The translations under genes and the position numbers were made by a program. A DNA stretch of 64,000 nt, from assembly GCA_044344795.1 (NCBI GenBank), contig JBIJCF010000014.1, positions 1 through 64,000 of the forward strand. Reading direction: 5' to 3'. Positions 53,752-62,262 of this stretch are shown here, piece by piece (within the stretch, counting starts at the first letter, position 1; every line of letters begins with the position of its first letter). Origin of the DNA: GCA-2737665 sp044344795 (GTDB lineage: Bacteria; Bacteroidota; Bacteroidia; Palsa-965). The notes under the pieces are model-generated. The model saw only the letters and a list, made by a program, of their open reading frames with translations, was not told the DNA's origin and ran no database searches.

Positions 53752-55161
53752 TTAGTGCGTTAATTCTTTAAACTTGGGGAAATCGTTGTAATGCCACATA
53801 CCTATAGCAACGCCTTTTTTCAACTGCACTAATCCGGGGTTAGAGCGTATTACTGTTTTCAGAGCAGTTCCGTCCACATAATAAATTGGGAATGCTGCGC
53901 CTGTTTCTGCACGGAAGGCTTTAATTTGTTCAGGACCGGCCGCGCTTAATCCGTTAAACGGAATTCCTTTTGCAAGACATTCCTGATAAAATGCATTGAC
54001 TTGTCCCATGATCTTACGATTCGTTTTGGATAAATCGTACATCACCACAAAGTAGGCGGTGCCCGGAACTTGCAACAACGAATCATTTAAGGCCATGCCG
54101 GATTCCGGTTCAGAGATATTGAAATCCATAATAGTGGCAGCGCAATTTCCTTTGCGTAATACTTCGTCATATCGGCAATACCATTCCCACAACGTGTCCT
54201 CAGGAAGTTCTTTGATGCCAAAACCTTTGATTTCGTTCGTCTTCAAATGCTTGTAATAGAAGGTCATCTTCACCGAATCGGGCTGGCAGCCGGTTTCAGC
54301 AGGAATTTTATTTTGTGATGCTTCATGATAATTTGTTCCAATAGCATAAGGACGGAAATCAATAACCGGAAGATGTTGCCAGGTGTATACCGGAAACCAG
54401 AACGAAAGGAATGTGCCGATAGCAGCTGTTCCAGCCAAGGCAATAGAACTTTTGAAAATCGGTTTGATGTTCTTTTCTCCGACCATGAGTACTGTAATCA
54501 GGATCAGTAAAATCAAGTCTTTCCAGAACGATTCCCAAGGAGTAAGTTTGATGGCATCTCCAAAACATCCGCAGCTGGTTACTTTATTGCAGCAAGCACT
54601 ATAGAACGTGAGGAAACTAAAGAACACAATCATGGCTAGCAGCAGCCAGAGCGTCCATCTTACTTGAACTCCTATCAGTAGAAAAATTCCTAGTACAATT
54701 TCTACTGCGCAAAGTGTTATTGCCAGGAATAAAGAATTTTCGGAAAAGAAATGCCAGAATGGTTTCCATGAACTTTCTGAAGGCGGAGCAGTAACAGTGG
54801 CTTCTTGCGAAGCAGGTTGACAAGGAAATCCTTTCGCATCCTCGCCGGCAACTTTCATTTCACAACTGAAACCTTGACCAAAAACTTCGAAGTATTCCTG
54901 AAGTTTATAACTGAAACCGACAGGGTCATTGGCTTTGATAAAGCCGGAAAAGATAAACAAACCGCCTACTGCGATACGTGTTAAATGAGTCAGGAAATTA
55001 ATTCTTCCAACAAACGTGTTGAGGTTAATGATCAGCACCACAGCGCCCAACACCAAGCCCAGATGCAGTTTGCTAAAGCAGGGCGGACATAACACAAAAA
55101 AAAGCACTGCCAATCCGACAGATGCGATAGCACGAAATGCTCGACTTTTCAGAAAATTCAT
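53752..55161 (-). CDS. BT_3928-like DoxX-family membrane protein with thioredoxin-like C-terminus
   Basis: A 469-residue membrane protein of the type named BT_3928 family in Bacteroidota. Residues about 1-260 hold several hydrophobic helices of DoxX type; C-C-N-K-V-T-S-C-G-C-F near residue 190 is a cysteine-rich segment. The C-terminal 200 residues look like a thioredoxin fold with F-P-I-Y-Y-V-D in the cis-proline position. I see no CxxC in that fold. Possibly an electron or thiol relay, but not shown. Between DUF1599 and the ABC permease genes, as is usual in the phylum. Confidence 0.8.
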   Translation of the reverse strand: MNFLKSRAFRAIASVGLAVLFFVLCPPCFSKLHLGLVLGAVVLIINLNTFVGRINFLTHLTRIAVGGLFIFSGFIKANDPVGFSYKLQEYFEVFGQGFSCEMKVAGEDAKGFPCQPASQEATVTAPPSESSWKPFWHFFSENSLFLAITLCAVEIVLGIFLLIGVQVRWTLWLLLAMIVFFSFLTFYSACCNKVTSCGCFGDAIKLTPWESFWKDLILLILITVLMVGEKNIKPIFKSSIALAGTAAIGTFLSFWFPVYTWQHLPVIDFRPYAIGTNYHEASQNKIPAETGCQPDSVKMTFYYKHLKTNEIKGFGIKELPEDTLWEWYCRYDEVLRKGNCAATIMDFNISEPESGMALNDSLLQVPGTAYFVVMYDLSKTNRKIMGQVNAFYQECLAKGIPFNGLSAAGPEQIKAFRAETGAAFPIYYVDGTALKTVIRSNPGLVQLKKGVAIGMWHYNDFPKFKELTH

Positions 55162-55164
55162 AAG

Positions 55165-55710
55165 CTATTTGCCTTCGGTAAGTCTGACTAAAGCAAATAT
55201 AGCGTAATTGATGATATCGAAGTAGTTCGCATCAATGCCTTCAGAGATTACCGTTTTGCCCTGATTGTCTTCTATTTGCTTAATTCGTAAAAGTTTTACA
55301 AGAATTAAATCGGTTAAACTGGACACGCGCATATCGCGCCAAGCTTCACCGTAATCATGATTTTTTTTCTCCATGAGATCTTTCGCTGCTTGCGCATATT
55401 TCGTGAACAAGCTCATGGTTTCGTCAACCGGAAGTTCCATGCGATTGTCTTTATCCAGTTCTAACTGAATAAGAGCGATAATGGAATAATTCACCATTCC
55501 GATGTACTCGCCACGGATGTCGTCTTCTATTTGTTGTGTGCCGGTTTGTTCTATGGTACGAACTCGATTTGCTTTAATAAAAACCTGATCCGTAATGGAA
55601 GAAATGCGGAACATACGCCACGAAGTTCCGTAGTCTTGCAGTTTCTTTTGAAAGATGTCCCTGCAGTTACTTATTATTGCGTCGTATTGTTGCGACGTTG
55701 TTGCACTCAT
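55165..55710 (-). CDS. DUF1599 family protein
   Basis: A 181-residue soluble protein with two copies of a helical unit: Y-G-T-S-W-R-M-F-R-I-S-S-I-T-D-Q near residue 25 and Y-G-E-A-W-R-D-M-R-V-S-S-L-T-D near residue 115. This is the DUF1599 duplication; function is unknown (nucleotide pyrophosphatase-like fold is a guess). The start at 55710 is preferred to 55731, which would overlap folP. It is divergent from folP with 14 bases between the starts. First gene of the operon that ends in tpiA. Confidence 0.87.
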   Translation of the reverse strand: MSATTSQQYDAIISNCRDIFQKKLQDYGTSWRMFRISSITDQVFIKANRVRTIEQTGTQQIEDDIRGEYIGMVNYSIIALIQLELDKDNRMELPVDETMSLFTKYAQAAKDLMEKKNHDYGEAWRDMRVSSLTDLILVKLLRIKQIEDNQGKTVISEGIDANYFDIINYAIFALVRLTEGK

Positions 55711-55724
55711 AAATTTTGAATAAG

Positions 55725-56573
55725 ATGCCACAAGATAAGGACTTTCGGGCGGTAGTGAATGCGATTCGTGAGGGAAAACGAAAGCCCCTGATTATGGGAA
55801 TTTTGAATCTCACACCGGATAGTTTTTATGATGGAGGAAGTTATGCCGGTACGAACGAAGTTGTGGACGCTGCTTCGCGAATGATTTCAGATGGTGCGGA
55901 GATTCTGGATATCGGTGCTGTTTCCACGCGGCCGGGATCGGTTGGTCCTGATGTTGAGGAAGAATGGATACGTATGAAAAATGGGCTGGTAGCGCTGCGT
56001 CGCGCGTTTCCGGAAATATTAATTTCTATCGACACCTACAGGGCAGAGGTTGCTCGCAGAGCGATTTCGGAAGGGGCAGATATCATCAATGATGTATCGG
56101 CGGGAATGATGGATACTGAAATGTGCGCCACAATTGGTAGCATGAAAGTGCCTTATATCGCGATGCACATGCAGGGAACGCCGCAAAATATGCAGCAACA
56201 ACCCGATTACACGGATATTACAGCAGAAGTAATAGCATTTTTATCTGAGCGAGTTCAATTGTTTGAAGCAGCCGGAAGTCCTGTGGTTATTGCAGATCCC
56301 GGATTTGGATTCGGTAAAACGAATGCACATAATTATCAGCTGTTACAGGAGCTGGAGCAAATCACATCGCGTTTCCCAACGCTGGTAGGTGTTTCACGAA
56401 AATCTATGATTTATAAAGTCTTGCAGACAACCGCTACAGGTGCATTGAACGGAACTACAGTTGCGAATACTGTTGCTTTAATCAAAGGTGCGCATATTTT
56501 GCGTGTGCATGATGTAAAGGAAGCGCATGAAGCAGTGGAAATCGTCTCGATGATGAAATCTTCGGTAACTTAG
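55725..56573 (+). CDS. folP: Dihydropteroate synthase
   Basis: FolP condenses pterin pyrophosphate with p-aminobenzoate in folate synthesis. Diagnostic motifs: M-G-I-L-N-L-T-P-D-S-F-Y-D-G near residue 25, G-A-E-I-L-D-I-G near 55, and D-P-G-F-G-F-G-K near 190. Length 282 is normal. The ATG at 55725 is preferred to the TTG three codons earlier. It is followed eleven bases later by cdaA, an association found in Bacteroidota. Its promoter must lie within the DUF1599 gene. Confidence 0.95.
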   Translation: MPQDKDFRAVVNAIREGKRKPLIMGILNLTPDSFYDGGSYAGTNEVVDAASRMISDGAEILDIGAVSTRPGSVGPDVEEEWIRMKNGLVALRRAFPEILISIDTYRAEVARRAISEGADIINDVSAGMMDTEMCATIGSMKVPYIAMHMQGTPQNMQQQPDYTDITAEVIAFLSERVQLFEAAGSPVVIADPGFGFGKTNAHNYQLLQELEQITSRFPTLVGVSRKSMIYKVLQTTATGALNGTTVANTVALIKGAHILRVHDVKEAHEAVEIVSMMKSSVT

Positions 56574-56584
56574 TCCACCGATTT

Positions 56585-57367
56585 ATGATTAATCCATTAT
56601 TCATAGCATTTCGCTGGCAAGACATGGTAGATATTCTACTGGTAGCCATCTTGCTGTATCAGTTGTACAAACTGGTGCGCGGAACTGCAGCGTTGAATAT
56701 TTTTATCGGCATTGCCATATTTTACTCGGTGTTTCGTTTGGTGCGTTTGCTGGATCTAGAACTTTTTTCGAGCATTTTGGGCAAGTTTATTGATGTTGGT
56801 GTTATCGCGTTGCTGATAGTATTTCAACAGGAACTACGTCGATTCTTCCTTTTTGTGGGAACAAATAACATCATCAATCGCGGACAAATTCGTAAAACGT
56901 TGTTTTCGTGGAAAGACGACACCGGCGATAGCAGTTTGGATATTAATGCGGTAGTGAAGGCGTGCAGAAACATGTCTGAAACTAAAACTGGGGCAATTAT
57001 CGTGTTCACGAAAAACAACGATCTGAAGTTTTATATCAATACCGGCGATCCCGTAGATGCTAATGTTACAGTGAGGATGTTGGAAAGTATTTTTTACAAA
57101 AATAGTCCGCTTCACGACGGTGCTGTAATCATTACAGATAATGCGATTAAAGCCGCGCGTTGTGTTTTACCTGTGACAGAAAACCCTGATTTCCCGGCGC
57201 ACTTGGGTATGCGTCACCGCGCTGCAGTTGGAATTACGGAAAACTCAGATGCTTTTGCCGTTGTGGTTTCTGAGCAAACAGGAGGGATTTCCTTCTTCAA
57301 AGGAGGAGAAATGATACCTGCATTAACGGTAGATCGATTACGTGAGCTGCTCGAGAAAGAACAATAA
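56585..57367 (+). CDS. cdaA: Diadenylate cyclase CdaA
   Basis: CdaA makes c-di-AMP, a second messenger in osmotic and cell-wall control. Three membrane helices occupy residues about 15-90. The DAC domain has the catalytic D-G-A (in L-H-D-G-A-V-I-I, about residue 177) and R-H-R (in G-M-R-H-R-A-A-V-G-I, about 210). Length 260 is normal. Co-transcribed with folP. No CdaR-like regulator is adjacent. Convergent with the TPR lipoprotein, six bases apart. Confidence 0.95.
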   Translation: MINPLFIAFRWQDMVDILLVAILLYQLYKLVRGTAALNIFIGIAIFYSVFRLVRLLDLELFSSILGKFIDVGVIALLIVFQQELRRFFLFVGTNNIINRGQIRKTLFSWKDDTGDSSLDINAVVKACRNMSETKTGAIIVFTKNNDLKFYINTGDPVDANVTVRMLESIFYKNSPLHDGAVIITDNAIKAARCVLPVTENPDFPAHLGMRHRAAVGITENSDAFAVVVSEQTGGISFFKGGEMIPALTVDRLRELLEKEQ

Positions 57368-57373
57368 GCGCGA

Positions 57374-57952
57374 TTACTTTCCGCCTTTTTCGATGATGTC
57401 GTTAATCATCAAACTATCGGGTTTTCCCAAATACTGAATCAACACTTTAGCATTTTCAGCATACGTGGTGTTCGGATATTTATCAATCAAATACTGATAA
57501 ATGATTCGCGCGCGTTCAGTTCCGTCTTTCGTATGTTCCAGATGATCATCGTAGTTCAGTGCCGCCATCAAGCACGCATCTGCATATCGCGGATAGCCTT
57601 TGTGGTTCTCCATAATTTGTTCGAGATAAATGGCTGATTGCTGGTAGTTTCCGGTTCCTCGCGACAAATCTGCTGCACGCAATAAATATTCGGGAGTCAA
57701 ACTATCTTTAGGATATAATGCGATGAAATCGCTATACGCCTTAATTCCGGCCAATGCCAATTTGCCATCAAATTGTTTGCTTCCTTTTAAAGCGACTTCT
57801 GCATCGGTAATCGCTTTAATGTACACATCACGTCCGGATGCACGTTCCAGACTGTCTTTTACTTTTTGGTCGTTGGCGGTATTATTATTGTCACCACATG
57901 ATGCAGCACCTAACAATGCTGCCGTTACTCCTAAGAAAATCAGTTTTTTCAT
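57374..57952 (-). CDS. TPR-type lipoprotein
   Basis: A 192-residue lipoprotein: signal ends A-A-S-C, lipidated Cys about 19. The mature part is helical, with TPR-like repeats such as Y-L-L-R-A-A-D-L-S-R-G and A-R-I-I-Y-Q-Y-L-I-D-K-Y-P-N. It resembles outer-membrane lipoproteins with roles in assembly, such as YfgC/BamD-type factors, but I cannot assign it. It follows def by six bases, and the cluster ruvX-def-TPR is likely one operon. Confidence 0.82.
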   Translation of the reverse strand: MKKLIFLGVTAALLGAASCGDNNNTANDQKVKDSLERASGRDVYIKAITDAEVALKGSKQFDGKLALAGIKAYSDFIALYPKDSLTPEYLLRAADLSRGTGNYQQSAIYLEQIMENHKGYPRYADACLMAALNYDDHLEHTKDGTERARIIYQYLIDKYPNTTYAENAKVLIQYLGKPDSLMINDIIEKGGK

Positions 57953-57958
57953 AACAAG

Positions 57959-58531
57959 TTATTTGTTTGGAAATCGCATTCTGTAGTTCACTTCTACGCG
58001 TCCTTTGGAGATGTCATTCAGCTTACTTTGAAGCAATCGCTTGCGCAACGGACTGATACGATCTACAAATAACTTTCCTTCGATATGATCGTATTCATGC
58101 TGTATGATGCGTGCTGCAATGCCTTCAAATGTTTTCGTATGTTCCTTAAAATTACGGTCGAAGTAGGTGATGTGTACCACCGATTTGCGACTGACATCTT
58201 CACGGATTTTCGGAATGCTTAAACAGCCTTCGTTAAATTTCCATTCTTTACCTTCTTCTTTGGTAATACGGGGATTGATAAAAACTTCTTTGAAATCACC
58301 GAGCGCTTTCTCTTCATCGGTTTCAGGATCTTCTGCAAATGGCGCCCCATCTACGATAAACAGACGAATGCTTTTCCCGATCTGGGGGGCAGCTAGTCCA
58401 ACACCGGAAGCGTTGTACATCGTGAGGTACATGTTGTCGATTAATTGCTCTAATTCCGGATAATCCGGAGTGATGTCCGCTCCTTGTTTTTTCAAAACCG
58501 GATCGCCGTATGCCACAATTGGAAGAATCAT
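57959..58531 (-). CDS. def: Peptide deformylase
   Basis: Def removes the formyl group from nascent chains. The metal and active-site motifs are G-V-G-L-A-A-P-Q-I-G near residue 45, E-G-C-L-S-I-P near 105 and Q-H-E-Y-D-H-I-E-G near 148. Length is 190, normal. It follows ruvX by 29 bases, and the TPR gene follows it. Confidence 0.97.
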   Translation of the reverse strand: MILPIVAYGDPVLKKQGADITPDYPELEQLIDNMYLTMYNASGVGLAAPQIGKSIRLFIVDGAPFAEDPETDEEKALGDFKEVFINPRITKEEGKEWKFNEGCLSIPKIREDVSRKSVVHITYFDRNFKEHTKTFEGIAARIIQHEYDHIEGKLFVDRISPLRKRLLQSKLNDISKGRVEVNYRMRFPNK

Positions 58532-58560
58532 GGTGCAAAGATACGGTACGAAACTAATTT

Positions 58561-58974
58561 TCAGCGGGGCATTTCCATGAAGTGTTGCAATAATATTGTT
58601 GCAGAAACTTCATCCACTAATGCTTTGTTTTGACGATCTTTTTTCTTTACTCCGGAAGCGAAAATCGCTTGTGACGCCATCTTTGAAGTAAACCGCTCGT
58701 CCACACGAACAATTTTTTTGTCCGGAAATTTTTCCTGCAACTTCCCCGCAAAAGTATGACAAGCTTGCGTAGCATGTGTGTCGGAACCGTCCAATCGTTT
58801 CGGATCGCCGATTACAATAACATCCACCGTTTCCTGACTAAAATACTTTTCCAGCCATGTAAAAATATCGGGAGTGTTGACAGTAGTTAAACCTGTGGCA
58901 ATAATTTGTAAAGGATCAGAAACTGCGATGCCGCAACGTTTCATGCCGTAATCTATTGCCATTAATCGTCCCAT
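58561..58974 (-). CDS. ruvX: Putative pre-16S rRNA nuclease / Holliday junction resolvase-like protein YqgF
   Basis: A 137-residue RNase H-fold protein. M-A-I-D-Y-G-M-K-R-C-G-I-A-V-S-D-P at the N-terminus carries the first acidic residue; D-E-R-F-T-S-K-M-A near residue 98 and a further aspartate (V-D-E-V-S-A-T-I-L) follow. In E. coli YqgF processes the 5' end of 16S rRNA. The TAACTTTG element ends five bases before the ATG, so its mRNA is probably leaderless. It is the first gene of the ruvX-def-TPR operon. Confidence 0.93.
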   Translation of the reverse strand: MGRLMAIDYGMKRCGIAVSDPLQIIATGLTTVNTPDIFTWLEKYFSQETVDVIVIGDPKRLDGSDTHATQACHTFAGKLQEKFPDKKIVRVDERFTSKMASQAIFASGVKKKDRQNKALVDEVSATILLQHFMEMPR

Positions 58975-58979
58975 CGGTT

Positions 58980-58987
58980 CAAAGTTA
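58980..58987 (-). promoter_or_regulatory. -7 promoter element directly before ruvX (leaderless mRNA predicted)
   Basis: Reads TAACTTTG on the minus strand, followed by five bases and the ATG at 58974. Confidence 0.55.
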
Positions 58988-59016
58988 TATTTAACTCACG
59001 AGTAATTGTAATGAAA

Positions 59017-59048
59017 TTTGGAATCATTCTTGTTGTGTAATAACTTTG
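59017..59048 (+). promoter_or_regulatory. Consensus promoter for mazEF
   Basis: TTTG (59017-59020), 20 bases, then TAACTTTG (59041-59048), an exact -7 element. The mazE ATG follows 21 bases later. Confidence 0.8.
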
Positions 59049-59069
59049 TAATTACGTAAGAATTGTACC

Positions 59070-59315
59070 ATGGAGCTATCTATTATTCAAATTGGCAACT
59101 CAAAAGGGTTAAGACTGTCAAAGTCAATATTGGAACGTTATCAGATAACTGATAAAGTGCAATTGATTTTGGAAAAAGGACAGATTGTTCTGCGCCCCAT
59201 TTCAGAGCCGCGAAAGGGTTGGGATAAAGCATTTAAGAAAATGCGTGATGAAGGCGATGATCAGATCTTGATGAACGATGTTTTTGATGATGAAGATTTT
59301 GACGAATGGAACTAG
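59070..59315 (+). CDS. mazE: AbrB/MazE-type antitoxin
   Basis: An 81-residue antitoxin. The N-terminal DNA-binding swapped-hairpin domain has I-Q-I-G-N-S-K-G-L-R-L-S-K near residues 6-18; the C-terminal half, rich in Asp/Glu (D-D-E-D-F-D-E-W-N at the end), should thread into MazF. It overlaps mazF by ten bases. The complex usually represses its own promoter. Confidence 0.93.
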   Translation: MELSIIQIGNSKGLRLSKSILERYQITDKVQLILEKGQIVLRPISEPRKGWDKAFKKMRDEGDDQILMNDVFDDEDFDEWN

Positions 59316-59629
59316 ATCAGTATGACATAGTTTTAGTAAACCTAGATCCGACAGTTGGCAGTGAGATTAAAAAAACTCGTCCTTGCGTGATCATTTCCCC
59401 GAATGAAATGAATTATAACTTGAGAACAATTGTAGTTGCACCTATGACTGCTCAAGGAAGAAAGTATCCGACGCGGGTTAAAGTAAAACACAACAATAAG
59501 GTAGGTTGGATAGTAATTGATCAGATCAGAACGATCGATAAATTGCGAATAGTTAAGCGACTAGGCACTTTAAGCGGAAAGGAACTTCAGGAATGCAAAG
59601 CTGTAATTCGAGAAACATTTGTTGATTAA
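59306..59629 (+). CDS. mazF: MazF/PemK family mRNA endoribonuclease toxin
   Basis: A 107-residue toxin that cleaves mRNA at short sequences. Family motifs: D-I-V-L-V-N-L-D-P-T-V-G-S-E near residue 8, K-T-R-P-C-V-I-I-S near 24 and a conserved T near residue 48 (V-V-A-P-M-T). It ends V-R-E-T-F-like. Complete, so probably active. Chromosomal, with no mobile element or phage gene nearby. Confidence 0.95.
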   Translation: MELDQYDIVLVNLDPTVGSEIKKTRPCVIISPNEMNYNLRTIVVAPMTAQGRKYPTRVKVKHNNKVGWIVIDQIRTIDKLRIVKRLGTLSGKELQECKAVIRETFVD

Positions 59630-59725
59630 TAGTGGTTTAACTCCTATTTTTTAAGTTGTTGTTCATCAAGTTGGTTTCCTAAAAACCATTTGAGAATTTG
59701 TTTACTCGATTCAATCGCATTGATG

Positions 59726-59733
59726 TATTTTCG
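59726..59733 (+). promoter_or_regulatory. -7 promoter-like element directly before dapD (leaderless mRNA predicted)
   Basis: TATTTTCG (one mismatch to TAnnTTTG), followed by four bases and ATG at 59738. A TTTG sits at 59697-59700, a spacing of 25, longer than ideal. Confidence 0.45.
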
Positions 59734-59737
59734 CATC

Positions 59738-60556
59738 ATGATGAATGAACTGCAAGCTAAAATTGAAGCCGCCTGGAACGACAGAGCGCTGCTGCAACAA
59801 ACCGATACACAAGATGCAATTAACGCAGTAATTGAATTGCTGGATAAAGGTCAGCTGCGGGTTGCCGAACCGCAAGGCGAAACCTGGCGAGTAAACGACT
59901 GGGTGAAAAAAGCCGTGATCTTATATTTTCCTATTCGTAAAATGGAAACCATCGAAGTAGGACCGATGGAGTTTCACGATAAAATGGCGTTGAAGAAAAA
60001 TTATGCCGAATTGGGTGTTCGTGTAGTTCCTCATGCGGTGGCGCGTTACGGCGCATTTTTGGCTAAAGGTGTCATCATGATGCCGAGTTACGTCAACATC
60101 GGTGCTTATGTGGATAGCGGCACCATGGTAGATACATGGGCGACAGTTGGTAGCTGTGCGCAAATCGGAAAAGATGTGCATTTGAGCGGAGGTGTTGGAA
60201 TAGGCGGAGTACTGGAACCTGTTCAGGCGGCGCCGGTAATTATTGAAGACGGTGCATTTATCGGATCACGTTGTATTGTTGTGGAGGGATGCAGAGTTGG
60301 TAAAGAAGCTGTGCTTGGTGCAAACGTGGTGCTCACGGGTTCAACAAAAATTATTGACGTAACAGGATCTTCTCCTGTTGAATACAAAGGAATAGTGCCA
60401 CCACGTTCGGTCGTTATTCCCGGAAGTTATACCAAAGAATTTACTGCCGGTTCATTCCAGGTTCCATGTGCATTGATCATCGGTAAGCGCAAGGAATCTA
60501 CCGATTTGAAAACTTCGCTAAACAATGCTTTGCGTGAATATGATGTAGCCGTATAA
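59738..60556 (+). CDS. dapD: 2,3,4,5-tetrahydropyridine-2,6-dicarboxylate N-succinyltransferase
   Basis: DapD succinylates tetrahydrodipicolinate in the succinylase branch of lysine/diaminopimelate synthesis. The N-terminal helical domain occupies residues about 1-80; the left-handed beta-helix follows (V-N-I-G-A-Y-V-D-S-G-T-M-V-D, then G-G-V-G-I-G-G-V-L-E-P). Two adjacent ATGs at 59738 and 59741 are possible; the longer gives 272 residues. The TTG at 59690 is rejected. The stop overlaps the next start (TAATG). dapB, at 9.4 kb, belongs to the same pathway. Confidence 0.95.
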   Translation: MMNELQAKIEAAWNDRALLQQTDTQDAINAVIELLDKGQLRVAEPQGETWRVNDWVKKAVILYFPIRKMETIEVGPMEFHDKMALKKNYAELGVRVVPHAVARYGAFLAKGVIMMPSYVNIGAYVDSGTMVDTWATVGSCAQIGKDVHLSGGVGIGGVLEPVQAAPVIIEDGAFIGSRCIVVEGCRVGKEAVLGANVVLTGSTKIIDVTGSSPVEYKGIVPPRSVVIPGSYTKEFTAGSFQVPCALIIGKRKESTDLKTSLNNALREYDVAV

Positions 60557-61713
60557 TGCGATTTTTGATCTACATTCTCGTTCTGTGTTCAGCTGTTCTT
60601 CACGGACAAGAAAATGCTGCGCTTCGCTACGTTACACCGTTTGATGACTTGATCCCTAAAATTCTTCCGGTGGAAGTGCGACAAATCACGGACACCGTTT
60701 TCTTTAAACGTGGTATCGGATTTCCTTCATGGACCGGAAAAACGGGCACCGCGAAGTGGACAACACTTTGTGCGAAAAGAAAAGGAAAACAAGAAATCTG
60801 CGCACAAGGAAGAACGATGATCACGAAAGATCAAAGCAATCGTCTAATTCATTATCAGGAATCGGATGCCAAGGGCAATGCAATCATCAAAGAGATCATT
60901 ATCCAATGGCTTATTGCAGATAAACCGAATTTAGTGGTGCATCTATCGATGCAAGGTCAAGAGCGCGTGCTGGATTCGGTGGAATATTCATACAACAACG
61001 CAGGATTGGTTTCTTCCATTAGGCACCGGAAAATTCAGGGAACACGAGACACTACAGTTACATCTTCATTGTTATACAACAATAAGAATCAACTCATTGT
61101 GTACACGCATGCGCAACACGGCGGCGTGCAAGGATCTTTCCTGTTTACGTACAATGAATTCGGTTGGATTACACGACGTGTGTTTACGGAGCAGCAGTCG
61201 CAAGTAGTTGTTGCAGTTGATTCATTGAGTTACCAGGCAATCGGAGATTCATCCTCTTATTATTACGGTGCGCACTTTCTTTCTTTAGGCGGAAGCGGAG
61301 CATGGATGGAAGTTGATCGTTGCGTGACATCGGCACAATTATATCCCCATTGGCGCGATTATTATTGGTCGGTAGAGGATCGTGTGAACACACATTACAA
61401 CTTGCGCAAGAATGAATATGTTACAATTAATTATTCGAACAGCCAAGTGCAGGAAGCGGGAATTTATCGATACAATGAAACTGTTATTGAAAGACATTAT
61501 TACATCGGATCGCCGCAGGATAACGTGTATTCGTGGTCGATGGAATTAATTTATACCGAGAAAGGAAAACGAATTGTTGTGCAGACGAATAATGTTGACG
61601 TTTTGGGTAACTCCGGAATACGCGAGACACAGGTTTTATATTACACATCAGGAAAAAAGACCGGAAAAATCAGCAGTATTACTACTCGCGATTATCGTTT
61701 TGGTACTCAATAA
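60556..61713 (+). CDS. Secreted protein of unknown function downstream of dapD
   Basis: A 385-residue exported protein with a signal peptide (M-R-F-L-I-Y-I-L-V-L-C-S-A-V-L-H-G-Q). The mature part contains several Y-N-x-x-G-L-V-S/Y-N-E-F-G-W-I-like segments (residues about 145-230), weakly like RHS/YD repeats or a beta-propeller. The family is unknown to me. The start overlaps the dapD stop by one base, so translation is likely coupled; no functional link with DapD is clear. Confidence 0.72.
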   Translation: MRFLIYILVLCSAVLHGQENAALRYVTPFDDLIPKILPVEVRQITDTVFFKRGIGFPSWTGKTGTAKWTTLCAKRKGKQEICAQGRTMITKDQSNRLIHYQESDAKGNAIIKEIIIQWLIADKPNLVVHLSMQGQERVLDSVEYSYNNAGLVSSIRHRKIQGTRDTTVTSSLLYNNKNQLIVYTHAQHGGVQGSFLFTYNEFGWITRRVFTEQQSQVVVAVDSLSYQAIGDSSSYYYGAHFLSLGGSGAWMEVDRCVTSAQLYPHWRDYYWSVEDRVNTHYNLRKNEYVTINYSNSQVQEAGIYRYNETVIERHYYIGSPQDNVYSWSMELIYTEKGKRIVVQTNNVDVLGNSGIRETQVLYYTSGKKTGKISSITTRDYRFGTQ

Positions 61714-61714
61714 A

Positions 61715-62212
61715 CTAGTCAACAAATTTGGAGTACACGGCCAAGTTCCAAAATCGGTTATCGAAAAAGCCACGATCCTTATAGTACGCCAAGATGCTCC
61801 AATAAATAAATTGCGCTTTTGTTGTCGTGTGCAACTTCATGTTATGCAATCCGTATTGGACAATTGTAGCACCAGCTTCCACAGCATACAATTTGCCCCA
61901 GAAACGAATATCCATTTCACCGCCAATTTCAGCGCGGCGATTTTGTACTTCAATTGAATTAAAGCCTCAAGTACCAATCAGTTCATTGTCTCGAATAAAT
62001 CCGGCCCAGGCAAAAACTTGTTTGTTGTTATAGTTTTCATTCACCTTAGCAACCAACTTTTCCGCTTGTTGTAACGTTTGCATATTCGGCCGCTGAATGA
62101 ACTCGTTAATTCTTCCATTGCTGCGCATTCCGAACACTGCATGTGCATCACCTAATTGCATTGTCGCAAGATTAAACGTGGAGTTTGAATGACAGGGAAT
62201 TCTTCGAAGCAT
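61715..62212 (-). pseudogene. Decayed RimJ/RimL-type GNAT acetyltransferase
   Basis: Read from 62212 downward, the frame encodes a GNAT N-terminus (M-Q-L-G-D-A-H-A-V-F-G-M-R-S-N, to D-N-E-L-I-G-T) and then a TGA at 61969-61967. The same frame continues with G-F-N-S-I-E-V-Q-N-R-R-A-E-I-G and F-W-G-K-L-Y-A-V-E-A-G-A, again GNAT. Near 61826 it shifts: a different frame reads D-N-K-S-A-I-Y-L-L-E-H-L-G. Near 61785 it returns to the first frame with Y-Y-K-D-R-G-F-F-D-N-R-F-W, as at the C-terminus of RimJ proteins. Three lesions therefore inactivate it: a nonsense codon and two small deletions. Confidence 0.85.
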
Positions 62213-62262
62213 TGGAGATTGATCATAGCTGAGAATTTGTTTCTAAAGGCAGCAGAAGCGCG

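Noticed and set aside
61574..61957. Plus-strand 127-residue frame at the end of the secreted protein gene
   Set aside because: It overlaps the minus-strand GNAT remnant, which explains the sequence better, and shows no known motif.
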